Shown: positions 8,787 through 16,252, counted from the first letter of the stretch. The stretch is DNA of 36,337 nucleotides from Clostridia bacterium (GCA_017436885.1 JAFSCG010000077.1:1-36337), one strand, 5' to 3'. The notes: generated by a model not told the origin, from the sequence alone. Program-made: numbers and translations.

Positions 8787-8878
8787 TATCGGCGGTAGCT
8801 TGCCAAGCCTTCCTCCGACGCTTTATATGCATGTTTTGAAATTCTACAAGTGCCCTATGTATTCCTTCTTCCCGCGTG

Positions 8879-8896
8879 GGTTAGCAACTGCTAACC
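8879..8896. promoter_or_regulatory. GTTAGC-N4-GCTAAC palindrome, downstream copy
   Basis: GGTTAGC (8879-8885), AACT and GCTAACC (8890-8896) form a perfect palindrome. It nearly matches the one in the leader of the ABC operon at 13094-13110. This copy lies just beyond the end of ybaN with no gene start beside it. It could be an orphan metalloregulator site, a structural repeat, or the edge of a moved segment. Confidence 0.4.
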
Positions 8897-8903
8897 TATT
8901 TGC

Positions 8904-9326
8904 TTAAAATTGGCAATCGCTATTTTGCGATTGCCCGGTTTCTTCTTTTGGTATGTATTTCTTCACGCCGAAGATAAAGTACAGAATGTGGAACACCCAC
9001 ACACAAAACAGGATGTTACATGGAATGAAGATCGACCTTGCAAGCATCATACCAAAGCCAACCCCCATAAGAAGCGTAACGGTGATCATGATGCGAATCT
9101 TGGTTGCCCACGTCATGCCGCGCCCTGCAACGTAGCTTTCAAGATTTTTCTTATATAGCTTGGTGCCTATAAACCAAGTATGTAATTTCTCCGAGCTTTT
9201 GGCGAAGCTGACCGTCGCAAGAAGCAAAAACGGAAACGCGGGAAGCATGGGAACAACTGCGCCGACAGCACCAAGTCCTACGCCGATAAAGCCGAGTGTG
9301 AGCCACAATATCTTTTTAAATTTCAC
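8904..9326 (-). CDS. YbaN/DUF454 family small inner-membrane protein
   Basis: This 140-residue protein has several hydrophobic helices. It carries the DUF454 signature: a glycine-rich first membrane segment leading into GAVVPMLPAFPFLLLATVSFAKSS, then HTWF and a second pair of membrane segments around residues 75-115. The family function is unknown. The GTG start (9324-9326) overlaps the preceding ygbA-like stop as GTGA, so it is translationally coupled. It is the last gene of the operon. The hydrophilic tail QSQNSDCQF is encoded by the terminator hairpin. Pairing with a YgbA-family protein and ABC exporters suggests a membrane role in the same stress or metal response, which is inference only. 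Confidence 0.85.
   Translation of the reverse strand: MKFKKILWLTLGFIGVGLGAVGAVVPMLPAFPFLLLATVSFAKSSEKLHTWFIGTKLYKKNLESYVAGRGMTWATKIRIMITVTLLMGVGFGMMLARSIFIPCNILFCVWVFHILYFIFGVKKYIPKEETGQSQNSDCQF
8905..8935 (-). terminator. Terminator of the ABC-ygbA-ybaN operon, overlapping the ybaN 3' end
   Basis: GGCAATCGC (8912-8920) and GCGATTGCC (8927-8935) form a perfect 9-base-pair stem with a six-base loop. On the minus strand it is followed by AATTTTAAG. The stem lies inside the last codons of ybaN, so the protein's C-terminal tail is encoded by the hairpin. Confidence 0.55.
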
Positions 9327-9667
9327 TTTCTTTCTCCAATCTTTTTTTCTTTTTTACTTTCGATTACGTGGCTTACCGCCATGATCGGATGGCTGAATAT
9401 CATACGAGGCCCCGAAAAGCGCATGACCGCTCGGATCTTCTCGCACATTTCGGGCTTATAGCAATGCACGCGGCAGTTGGAGCAGAAGGTTTTCGTCTCC
9501 ATGAACGGACATTTGTCGCTCCGCATCATCGCGTACTCGGTCAGCGCCTCGCACTCGGGACAAAGGTTTTTCTTTGTCCCGTGCTTCTTTTTGCAGTAAA
9601 GGCGAATCATCAAGGCAACCGTACGTTTTTCCTGTTCACGCTTGGATTCAATTTTCTGTTTGCTCAT
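9323..9667 (-). CDS. YgbA-family protein (nitrous oxide-stimulated promoter family)
   Basis: This 114-residue soluble protein is rich in cysteines. The motif series is CPECEALTEYA, DKCPF, CSNCRVHCYKP, then VMRFSGPRMIFSHP, which is the YgbA_NO family pattern. The cysteines look like metal or Fe-S ligands, though this is not shown. E. coli ygbA is induced by nitric oxide; its biochemical role is not firmly known to me. The start ATG (9665-9667) has GGAGG at 9676-9680. The gene overlaps the end of the ABC transporter gene by 20 bases and precedes ybaN with a GTGA overlap, so it belongs to the same mRNA. An upstream in-frame start at 9724 lacks such a site. Confidence 0.87.
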   Translation of the reverse strand: MSKQKIESKREQEKRTVALMIRLYCKKKHGTKKNLCPECEALTEYAMMRSDKCPFMETKTFCSNCRVHCYKPEMCEKIRAVMRFSGPRMIFSHPIMAVSHVIESKKEKKIGERK

Positions 9668-11339
9668 ACATACGCCCTCCGTCAACACGATAGATACGAT
9701 CTGCGATCGCCATCGTAGACTCACGGTGGGATACGAGAATAATGCTCTTTTTGTTCTTTTGTTCCTTTAATGCTTTGAGAATAATTCCTTCGTTGATGCT
9801 ATCCACGTTGCTCGTCGGCTCATCAAGAAGGATCAGTTCGCTGCCGCGCAAAAATGCACGGGCAAGTCCGATACGCTGCTTTTCGCCTGCGGAAAGGTTA
9901 TCTCCGAGTGCTCCGACACGGGTTTTGTATCCGTCGGGGAGTGTGAGGATAAAGTCGTGAACCGATGCGAGCTTGCAGGCCGCCTCCATTTCTTCTTTCG
10001 TGGCATCGGGCTTTGCGATGCGGAGGTTATCTTCAATGGTTTCGTCAAAAAGATAAGTTACCTGACTTACCATCGTCACGTTATCAAGCAGGCTATCGGT
10101 ATCAAGATTGTCAATGTCAACTCCGCCAAATGCGATATTACCGTGGCTCTTTTGCCAGAAGCGCAGAAGAAGCTTTAAGAACGTGGATTTTCCGCATCCA
10201 CTCTCACCGACGATGCCGATGATCTCGCCCTTTTCGGCGTGCATACAAATATCTTGTAATACCTGTGTCTCGCCGTCATAAGAGAATGACAGGTCGCTGA
10301 CCTTGAGGTCATTAAATTCAATCTTTTCGCCGTTCTTCACGGGAGTTACAGCAGGTGTTTCCGCAAGGAGATTGAGAACTCTGTCGCCCGAAGCAAAGGT
10401 CTGCGTGAGGTTTCCGGGCAGAGCCGAGATAGCGATCACGGGGCCGAAGGAGGAAAAGACGGTGACAACGCCAACGATCATATAGCCTACGGTCAGCATA
10501 TCCTTTGCCACAAGCAAAATGCCAACTGCAAGCGTTACAATAATGGAGATTGAAACAGCAAGCTCGGTAAATGCCGCCGCCTTCGTGGTATCGTGCTTCA
10601 TTTTCTTGGTTTCACCAAGGAGAATATCGGAACGGCGGTCGACCTCTTTCTTGCGCTGCTCACCTGCACCCATAAGGACGATATCTTTGACACCTTTAAT
10701 GCTGTCAAGGAAGTATGCGTTGAAGCTTGCAAATTCAGCACGGTAACGAACACCCGATGCTTTGAGCTTTTTCGATGCAATCAGCGGCACGATAATGCCG
10801 ATCAGCAGATAGGCGAGAAGTGCCACAAGTGCGAGATACCAGCTCGACACAACTCCTACGAAAACGAGGACAGCGACCGAAACGATGACCGCAATGCAAA
10901 TGGGTGAGATGGTATGTGCGTAGAACACCTCCAAGGTTTCGATATCCGAGGTGATCATAGCGATGATCGATCCCTTTTCCTTGCTTTCAAGCTTTGCAGG
11001 GCATAGACGGCGGAGTGCGCCGAAGATCTTGTCTCGAAGTGTAGCGAGGAGCTTGAATGCGATATAGTGATTGGAATACTGCTCAAAATAACGGAGCAGA
11101 CCGCGCAGAACTCCGCAGCCGATAGCGAGTCCGATGATAAGTCCGTAAGAGAGCACCACGCTCTCTCCAAGAGCCTTGGCAACACCGAGCGCACCGAACA
11201 CGGTAACACCCATTGCCGACACAAAGCCGAGCGAGCCGTTGATCACGGCAAGGATCATAATATAGGCAAGGCTGCCGAGAAGGAGAATGAGATTCGCCAT
11301 GATAACGGCGCCGCTTCTGCGAAGTTTTTGCTTTTTCAT
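9648..11339 (-). CDS. ABC exporter half-transporter, permease plus ATPase, CydC-like
   Basis: This 563-residue protein has an N-terminal six-helix permease (about 1-310) followed by a nucleotide-binding domain. Walker A GESGCGKST is near residue 370. The signature LSAGEKQRIGLARAF, Walker B ELILLDEPTSNVD and the switch His in VSHRE follow. The permease segment SIIAMITSDIETLEVFYAHTISP resembles CydC, and the partner upstream resembles CydD, which suggests a heterodimer. CydDC of E. coli exports cysteine and glutathione and affects heme proteins and NO tolerance. The start ATG overlaps the partner's stop (ATGA, 11336-11339). An alternative is a siderophore- or heme-linked exporter of the same fold. 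The substrate cannot be read from sequence. Confidence 0.88.
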   Translation of the reverse strand: MKKQKLRRSGAVIMANLILLLGSLAYIMILAVINGSLGFVSAMGVTVFGALGVAKALGESVVLSYGLIIGLAIGCGVLRGLLRYFEQYSNHYIAFKLLATLRDKIFGALRRLCPAKLESKEKGSIIAMITSDIETLEVFYAHTISPICIAVIVSVAVLVFVGVVSSWYLALVALLAYLLIGIIVPLIASKKLKASGVRYRAEFASFNAYFLDSIKGVKDIVLMGAGEQRKKEVDRRSDILLGETKKMKHDTTKAAAFTELAVSISIIVTLAVGILLVAKDMLTVGYMIVGVVTVFSSFGPVIAISALPGNLTQTFASGDRVLNLLAETPAVTPVKNGEKIEFNDLKVSDLSFSYDGETQVLQDICMHAEKGEIIGIVGESGCGKSTFLKLLLRFWQKSHGNIAFGGVDIDNLDTDSLLDNVTMVSQVTYLFDETIEDNLRIAKPDATKEEMEAACKLASVHDFILTLPDGYKTRVGALGDNLSAGEKQRIGLARAFLRGSELILLDEPTSNVDSINEGIILKALKEQKNKKSIILVSHRESTMAIADRIYRVDGGRMYEQTEN

Positions 11340-13075
11340 TTTGTCACCTCCGCATATCCTTCTTCAAGTTTTTTCTGTGTGGTATAGAGCTTTGCGTAAC
11401 CGCCGCCCTTTGCCATCAGCTCGTCGTGCGTTCCGCTTTCCATAAGCTCTCCCGATTCCATATAGTAAATGAGATCGGACGGAACGACATTGGCAAGGCG
11501 GTGGGAAATCACGATAACCGATCTTGTTTTCGAAAGCTCCTTGATATTTGCCATAATAATGGCTTCGCTTTCAATATCAATGTTGCTCGTTGCTTCGTCA
11601 AATACGTAGATCGACTTATTTGCAACAAGAGAGACGGCAAGGGCAAGTCTTTGCTTCTGACCGCCCGAAATGTTTGCGGCATCCTCGCTTATCACTTTGT
11701 CAAGACCGCCGTTTTCACGAATAAAGTCTGCAAGATTGACCTTTTCAAGAGCCGTAAAGATCTCATCATCGGTGACGGAGGGCTTTGCAAGCTCGAAATT
11801 CTCACGCACGGTAGCGTGGAACACGTAGGTATTGTAGCTGACAACGGCGAGTCTTTCGTAATAGCTTTCTCTCGTCAGCGTTTCAAGTGCCTTACCACCA
11901 ACAGTAACAGTACCACTCTGCGGACGGTACGCGCCGAACAGCATATTGACCACCGTGGATTTTCCGCATCCCGATTCGCCAACGATAGAGGTCATACCTT
12001 TTTCTCCAAAGCTCATATTTACATTCTTTAGAACGTCGCGCTTGCCGTCGTAGGAGAAAGTGATATTCTGAAGCTCAATTTCGTTTCTGTCTGCCATTTC
12101 TTCACCCCAAACGGGATCGGGCTGTTCAAGAAGCGAGATGATCTTCTTTCCGGCAGATGCGCCGTTCATAGCAACGTGGAACGCCGAGCCAAAGGCACGC
12201 AGAGGCAAGAAGAAATCCACCGCCACAAGAATGAGGAACAGAGCCGCAATAGGAGAAAGATCCCAGAAAATCACCGAGAGGATCGCCATAGCAATACCGA
12301 GACCCGCGCCGCCGTATGCGACCAAGTCCATAATGGTGGTACTTGCAAGCTGCATCACGAGGACTTTCATGGTGATCTTGCGAAAATCCTCGCTCGTTTC
12401 GTTCATCTTGCCGTGTTGAGCTTCGTCGGCGCCAAAGATTTTGAGCTCCTTTAAGCCCTGAACGCTGTCGAGGAAGGAGTCACCCATAGACGTGTACTTG
12501 CCCCAATATTTCGCAAAGATCTTTTTTGCGTATTTTGAAACCGCAATAATGGATATGGGTATCATAGGCACACAGCAGAGCAGAACGAGAGCCACACGCC
12601 ATTCGATCCATACGGTAATGCCGAACAGAACAAAGGGCGCGAGCATCGCATAAAAGAACTGCGGAATGTATGAGGAATAGTAGAGATCAAGCTGTTCCAC
12701 TCCCTCCATAGATACCTGTGTCAGTCCTGCCATGCTCATACCGTCGGTCGAGCGAACGCCGAGACGGACGATTTTGTTATAAACCTTCTCGCGCAGATCC
12801 TTCTTTGCCTTTCTGCCGAGGGTGTCCTTCAGATCTCCCACAAGGCGAGAGGCAGTATATCTGATCGCAATTCCAATCACCGCACAAACGGCAGGCCATA
12901 GGAATATGATCGCGCCTCCGCTGTATTCATCGTAGTGAATGGCAAGATTGATTGCCCAGCAGATCGAGGCGGTGATGCCTACGTTTGCGAACAAGCCGAG
13001 CACCATCAGCCCCACGGCATAAAATATGTATTTCTTGTTGCTCCCAAGCAAGCTGAGCAGGTTTTTATCTATCAT
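11336..13075 (-). CDS. ABC exporter half-transporter, permease plus ATPase, CydD-like
   Basis: This 579-residue protein has an N-terminal six-helix permease and a C-terminal ATPase. Walker A GESGCGKST spans residues 366-374. The signature NISGGQKQRLALAVSL, Walker B YVFDEATSNID and VISHR follow. The permease contains GLTQVSMEGVEQLDLYYSSYIPQF, close to the CydD pattern around the conserved GVE segment. The start ATG (13073-13075) has GGAGG at 13082-13086; a second ATG four bases upstream is out of frame. It is the first gene of the four-gene operon, preceded by two palindromes and a sigma-A-like promoter. No cytochrome bd genes are nearby, so the classical CydDC role in bd oxidase assembly is not supported by context. 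Confidence 0.88.
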   Translation of the reverse strand: MIDKNLLSLLGSNKKYIFYAVGLMVLGLFANVGITASICWAINLAIHYDEYSGGAIIFLWPAVCAVIGIAIRYTASRLVGDLKDTLGRKAKKDLREKVYNKIVRLGVRSTDGMSMAGLTQVSMEGVEQLDLYYSSYIPQFFYAMLAPFVLFGITVWIEWRVALVLLCCVPMIPISIIAVSKYAKKIFAKYWGKYTSMGDSFLDSVQGLKELKIFGADEAQHGKMNETSEDFRKITMKVLVMQLASTTIMDLVAYGGAGLGIAMAILSVIFWDLSPIAALFLILVAVDFFLPLRAFGSAFHVAMNGASAGKKIISLLEQPDPVWGEEMADRNEIELQNITFSYDGKRDVLKNVNMSFGEKGMTSIVGESGCGKSTVVNMLFGAYRPQSGTVTVGGKALETLTRESYYERLAVVSYNTYVFHATVRENFELAKPSVTDDEIFTALEKVNLADFIRENGGLDKVISEDAANISGGQKQRLALAVSLVANKSIYVFDEATSNIDIESEAIIMANIKELSKTRSVIVISHRLANVVPSDLIYYMESGELMESGTHDELMAKGGGYAKLYTTQKKLEEGYAEVTK

Positions 13076-13093
13076 ACATTACCTCCGAAGGTA

Positions 13094-13109
13094 GTTAGCA
13101 ACAGCTAAC
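13094..13109. promoter_or_regulatory. GTTAGC-N4-GCTAAC palindrome in ABC operon leader
   Basis: GTTAGC (13094-13099), AACA and GCTAAC (13104-13109) form a perfect palindrome 8 bases upstream of the operon Shine-Dalgarno. The GGTTAGC half resembles DtxR/IdeR boxes (core GTTAGCCTAAC), and a DtxR-type gene lies next door. It is a candidate operator; a role as an RNA hairpin over the ribosome site is possible too. Confidence 0.5.
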
Positions 13110-13125
13110 CACAACCCCTATAATC

Positions 13126-13154
13126 AGCGAACGCTACGTCGGTTAGCGTTCGCT
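13126..13154. promoter_or_regulatory. Second inverted repeat in ABC operon leader
   Basis: AGCGAACGCTA (13126-13136) and TAGCGTTCGCT (13144-13154) form an 11-base-pair perfect stem with a 7-base loop, directly after the predicted transcription start. Its right arm also contains GTTAGC-GTTC-GCTTAC, an imperfect copy of the 6-4-6 palindrome. It may be an operator covering the start of transcription or an mRNA hairpin. Confidence 0.45.
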
Positions 13155-13164
13155 TACTCATAGT

Positions 13165-13193
13165 ATTATATCATAAAATCTGAAAATTTACAA
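13165..13193 (-). promoter_or_regulatory. Promoter of the ABC-ygbA-ybaN operon
   Basis: On the minus strand TTGTAA (13188-13193), a 17-base spacer and a perfect TATAAT (13165-13170) lie about 90 bases upstream of the first ABC gene. Two palindromes sit between this promoter and the start codon. Confidence 0.65.
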
Positions 13194-13360
13194 GATATAC
13201 GGAAGAAAAGTCACAAAATCTTCCTCAGTTTTTTTTCGGACAAGCCGAAAAGCCCATCCGTTTTTTCTTTGCGCAAAAATATTTCGTTCACGTCAGTCAA
13301 AACACAGCTTTCTAAAACCTTTAATGTGTGAAAAAGGAAATTCCAATGCCTGGCAGCTTG

Positions 13361-13729
13361 TCAATTCCTTCTTTCCGTAAAGGCCTTTATCGCCGCAAAG
13401 GATTCCTCGCTAATATCATGCTCTATCTTGCAGGCATCCACCCTTGCGACCTCCTCCGAAACACCGAGGCGGATAAGCAGCTCGCTGATAAGGGTGTGCC
13501 TCTCGTACATTCGGAAGGCTATCTCAAGTCCCGAGGCAGTCAAGGTTATGTAGCCTCCGCCGTCAACGTTGATAAAGCCGCCGTTTTTCAGAAGACCCAC
13601 AGCGCGGCTTACGCTGGGCTTGGAATATCCCATCTCCTGACATATATCTATGGAGCGCACGGGCTTTCCGGACTTTCCGAGCACGTATATTGTTTCGAGA
13701 TACATTTCGCCGGATTCCTGAATGTTCAT
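13361..13729 (-). CDS. DtxR-family metal-dependent transcriptional regulator
   Basis: This 122-residue regulator has an N-terminal winged helix-turn-helix (VRSIDICQEMGYSKPSVSRA, about 24-43) and the metal-binding dimerisation helix region. It lacks the C-terminal SH3-like domain, so it is the short MntR-sized form. Putative ligands are Met9, His78, Cys100, Glu103 and His104. Met and Cys at these places match iron-sensing DtxR/IdeR, where MntR has acidic residues, so Fe(II) is the likelier co-repressor. The start ATG has GGAGGA just upstream. It lies 285 bases upstream of the ABC operon on the same strand. No GTTAGC palindrome is seen in its own promoter. Control of the neighbouring operon is inference. 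Confidence 0.88.
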   Translation of the reverse strand: MNIQESGEMYLETIYVLGKSGKPVRSIDICQEMGYSKPSVSRAVGLLKNGGFINVDGGGYITLTASGLEIAFRMYERHTLISELLIRLGVSEEVARVDACKIEHDISEESFAAIKAFTERRN

Positions 13730-13755
13730 TGCGTCCTCCGTTTTCCGTTTTTTTT

Positions 13756-13784
13756 AGTATAACACTCTTTTGCGCACTTTGCAA
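13756..13784 (-). promoter_or_regulatory. Promoter of the DtxR-family regulator gene
   Basis: On the minus strand TTGCAA (13779-13784) and TATACT (13756-13761) are spaced by 17 bases. They lie directly after the khpA terminator and about 26 bases before the regulator start codon. Confidence 0.7.
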
Positions 13785-13798
13785 CCCGTAATAAAAAA

Positions 13799-13820
13799 TT
13801 GCCGAGGAGAACCTCGGCAA
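13799..13820 (-). terminator. Terminator of the ylxM-ffh-rpsP-khpA operon
   Basis: TTGCCGAGG (13799-13807) and CCTCGGCAA (13812-13820) form a 9-base-pair stem with a 4-base loop, starting 5 bases after the khpA stop. On the minus strand it is followed by a T-rich run. T residues also follow on the plus strand, but no plus-strand gene ends here. Confidence 0.85.
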
Positions 13821-13824
13821 ATTT

Positions 13825-14064
13825 TTATTCGATCTCAACCGTTACCTTCTCGTTAAGAGAGTTGGCGGCGGCCTTCATGATAAGGCGAATGGACTTTGCT
13901 ATCCTGCCATGCCTGCCAATGACCATACCCATATCGGCGGGAGCTACCTTGAGGGTAAGGAGAACTTCTCCGTTTTCCTTTCTTTCCTCTGTAACCTCAA
14001 CGCTTTCGGGATCGTCAACGATAGCCTTGGCAATGTCGGCAAGAACATCCTTGAGTATAATCAT
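13825..14064 (-). CDS. khpA: KhpA-like KH-domain RNA-binding protein
   Basis: This 79-residue protein consists of a single type II KH domain. The GxxG loop is GRHG (residues 50-53), preceded by MGMVI and followed by the helix IAKSIRLIMKAAA. KhpA proteins bind RNA, usually as a heterodimer with KhpB, and influence cell division and small-RNA action in Firmicutes. The gene is cytoplasmic and follows rpsP, its usual position. The ATG at 14064 is chosen because it matches the family N-terminus; a TTG at 14091 is in frame but has its Shine-Dalgarno too close. It is the last gene before the terminator. Confidence 0.9.
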   Translation of the reverse strand: MIILKDVLADIAKAIVDDPESVEVTEERKENGEVLLTLKVAPADMGMVIGRHGRIAKSIRLIMKAAANSLNEKVTVEIE

Positions 14065-14099
14065 TATGTTCCCAACTTTGCCGGACGGCAAATCCTTTC

Positions 14100-14345
14100 T
14101 TACTCGATAATGCCGCTCTTCTTAAGAAGTGCGCGAACAGTATCGGTGGGCTGAGCACCGTTCTTGATCCAGGTCTTAGCCTTGTCAGCGTCGATCTTTA
14201 CGGTCTCGGGATTGGTAAGGGGATCAAAGTAGCCGATCTCCTCGATGAAGCGACCGTCGCGGGGGCTGCGGCTGTCAGCAACGATAACTCTGTAGCTGGG
14301 AGCCTTCTTCTTTCCGATTCTGGTAAGTCTGATTTTTACTGCCAT
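14100..14345 (-). CDS. rpsP: 30S ribosomal protein S16
   Basis: This 81-residue protein starts [19 protein letters not shown] and continues [20 protein letters not shown], the highly conserved S16 N-terminus, then GYFDPL and GAQPTDTVR. It binds 16S rRNA early in 30S assembly. The start ATG (14343-14345) follows GGAGGA at good spacing; a longer reading by five codons is possible but lacks family support. Its place between ffh and khpA is the standard arrangement in Firmicutes. Confidence 0.97.
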   Translation of the reverse strand: MAVKIRLTRIGKKKAPSYRVIVADSRSPRDGRFIEEIGYFDPLTNPETVKIDADKAKTWIKNGAQPTDTVRALLKKSGIIE

Positions 14346-14403
14346 GGTTTTTTCCTCCAAAAAAATGTAAATGTTTTTTATTTTTTAATTTTATAAAAAT
14401 CCG

Positions 14404-15735
14404 TTAAAACGGCATTTTCATCATATTGCGGAATTTTTTACTGCCCTTGCCGGAGAACTGCTTTATCAGCTTGTTCATCTGCTCGAACTGCTTCAGAAGG
14501 CGGTTGATCTCCTCAACGGTGGTACCGCTGCCCGCCGCAATTCTCTTTTTGCGGGAGGAGTTGATGATCTCGGGCTTTTCCCTTTCTCTCGGCGTCATGG
14601 AAAGGATGATGGCCTTTGTGCGGTCCATTGCCTTTTCATCTATCTTTGCGTCCTTAAGGGCGCCCGCCTTCATACCGGGGATCATACCCGCTATCTGCTC
14701 AAGGCTTCCCATGTCCTTCAGCTGATCCAGCTGATCGAGATAATCGGTAAGGGTAAAGCGCGAGGAGCGGAGCTTTTGTTCAAGCTCTGCGGCCTTCTTC
14801 TCATCAAAAGCCTGCTCGGCCTTCTCGATAAGGGTAAGCACGTCGCCCATGCCGAGAATACGGGACGCAAGCCTGTCGGGATGGAAGGGCTCAAGCATAT
14901 CGAGCTTTTCGCCAACGCCGATGAACTTGATGGGCTTGCCCGTTATATAACGCACGGAGAGAGCCGCGCCGCCGCGGGTATCACCGTCCATTTTTGTAAG
15001 GATAACGCCGGTGATGTCAAGCCGCTCGTTGAAGCTTTTTGCAACGTTTACGGCGTCCTGACCGGTCATTGCGTCCACCACCAGCAGTATCTCCGTGGGA
15101 GTGGTGGCGGCCTTGATGTCCTCAAGCTCCTGCATGAGGGTATCGTCAACGTGAAGTCGACCTGCGGTGTCGATAAACACCATGTCGCAGCATTGCTTGC
15201 GGGCGTATTCCATTCCCGCACGGGCAATATCCACGGCAGGAATATCCGTTCCCATTGAGAACACGGGAACGCCCACTGCCTCGCCCACCGTTTTCAGCTG
15301 ATCCACAGCCGCGGGACGGTAGATATCGCAGGCAACGAGCAGGGGGCTTTTGCCCTTCTTTTTGAAGTAAGAGGCAAGCTTTGCGGTGTGGGTGGTTTTA
15401 CCCGCGCCCTGAAGTCCGCACATAAGCACCACCGTTGGGGGCTTAGGGGATATCTCAAGCTTGGAATTCTCACCGCCCATGATGGCGATAAGCTCCTCGT
15501 TGACTATTTTTACTATCTGCTGTGCGGGAAGCAGACTTTCAAGCACGTCCGCGCCTACCGCACGCTCGGTAACTCTGGAAACAAACTCGCGCACGACCTT
15601 GAAGTTAACGTCCGCCTCGAGAAGTGCGAGCTTTACCTCGCGCATACCCTCGCGCACGTCGGCTTCAGTCAACTTTCCCTTACTGCGGAATCGCTTGAAA
15701 GCGCCTGCGAGCTTATCGGTAAGACTTTGAAACAT
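14404..15735 (-). CDS. ffh: Signal recognition particle protein Ffh (SRP54)
   Basis: This 443-residue SRP GTPase binds signal sequences and 4.5S-type RNA for co-translational membrane targeting. The N domain (about 1-90) precedes the G domain with P-loop GLQGAGKTT (107-115), DTAGRLHVD, TKMDGDTRGGA and GVGEKLDMLEPF. The M domain carries the RNA-binding SSRKKRIAAGSGTTVEEIN helix-turn and ends with a short lysine- and methionine-containing tail. The start ATG has an AGGAT Shine-Dalgarno. It lies 14 bases after ylxM, the usual partner. No RNA component gene was seen in the window. Confidence 0.97.
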   Translation of the reverse strand: MFQSLTDKLAGAFKRFRSKGKLTEADVREGMREVKLALLEADVNFKVVREFVSRVTERAVGADVLESLLPAQQIVKIVNEELIAIMGGENSKLEISPKPPTVVLMCGLQGAGKTTHTAKLASYFKKKGKSPLLVACDIYRPAAVDQLKTVGEAVGVPVFSMGTDIPAVDIARAGMEYARKQCCDMVFIDTAGRLHVDDTLMQELEDIKAATTPTEILLVVDAMTGQDAVNVAKSFNERLDITGVILTKMDGDTRGGAALSVRYITGKPIKFIGVGEKLDMLEPFHPDRLASRILGMGDVLTLIEKAEQAFDEKKAAELEQKLRSSRFTLTDYLDQLDQLKDMGSLEQIAGMIPGMKAGALKDAKIDEKAMDRTKAIILSMTPREREKPEIINSSRKKRIAAGSGTTVEEINRLLKQFEQMNKLIKQFSGKGSKKFRNMMKMPF

Positions 15736-15749
15736 ATCCTATCCTTTGC

Positions 15750-16118
15750 TTACTTTTGTGTATACGCCGCAAGGACCGCCTCGGCGGCACCGAGCAGCCT
15801 TTCGGCATTTTTGCCGTCGCCCTCCGCGGCAAGGTCCTCCGCAACGATGCGAATAGCTCCCACAGCCTCGGAAAGCGTCCTTTCCCTCTCCCGATGCTCG
15901 CCGCAAAGACCGAGCCGTTCCTCAAGGAAAAGCAGCTGCTTTTCCCCGCGCTTGATGGCGGCACGAACCCCCTGACGGGTAAGCCCGCGCCCCTCCGCTA
16001 TCTCGGCAAGAGAAAGATCCTCAAAATAATACGCGGTAAGAATATCCCGCTGATCCTCCGGCAGGGTACTGCCGTAAAAATCAAGCAGATATCCGATACC
16101 CAAGTCCTTCACATACAT
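15750..16118 (-). CDS. ylxM: YlxM/UPF0122 putative helix-turn-helix protein
   Basis: This 122-residue protein resembles region 4 of sigma factors. The stretch LLDFYGSTLPEDQRDILTAYYFEDLSLAEIAEGRGLTRQGVRAAIKRGE (about 11-60) contains the helix-turn-helix and is diagnostic of YlxM. YlxM is usually encoded directly before ffh and is reported to interact with SRP in some Firmicutes. The ATG at 16116-16118 has GGAG 7 bases upstream; a longer in-frame reading to 16202 would place the promoter inside the gene. It is first in the ylxM-ffh-rpsP-khpA operon. The C-terminal half is Ala- and Glu-rich and probably helical. Confidence 0.92.
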   Translation of the reverse strand: MYVKDLGIGYLLDFYGSTLPEDQRDILTAYYFEDLSLAEIAEGRGLTRQGVRAAIKRGEKQLLFLEERLGLCGEHRERERTLSEAVGAIRIVAEDLAAEGDGKNAERLLGAAEAVLAAYTQK

Positions 16119-16161
16119 CGGAAATCTCCGCAAAAACAACTGTAAACAGATTTGCTTTACA

Positions 16162-16190
16162 ATAATATCACAGACTTTTCCGTAAGTCAA
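16162..16190 (-). promoter_or_regulatory. Promoter of ylxM-ffh-rpsP-khpA
   Basis: On the minus strand TTGACT (16185-16190), a 17-base spacer and TATTAT (16162-16167) precede ylxM by about 44 bases. It is divergent from the DUF1538 promoter, whose -35 lies 34 bases away. Confidence 0.75.
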
Positions 16191-16223
16191 TAGCTTTTTC
16201 AAAAAATATGTACCGAATATCCC

Positions 16224-16252
16224 TTGATTTCGCGGGTTTTATACTGTACAAT
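16224..16252 (+). promoter_or_regulatory. Promoter of the DUF1538-PII-PII cassette
   Basis: TTGATT (16224-16229), a 17-base spacer and TACAAT (16247-16252) precede the DUF1538 start codon by 62 bases. GGAG at 16306-16309 is the ribosome site. Confidence 0.7.

Noticed and set aside
8704-8832. A 42-codon minus-strand open frame with a basic start (MHIKRRRKAW)
   Set aside because: It crosses the hairpin element, so its codons are dictated by the palindromes, and it has no good ribosome site. It is kept only as a remark on the repeat.
13233-13251. TTTTCGG/CCGAAAA stem as a terminator for the DtxR-type gene
   Set aside because: On the minus strand it is followed by A residues, not T. The T-run precedes the stem on the plus strand, so it does not fit an intrinsic terminator in either direction.
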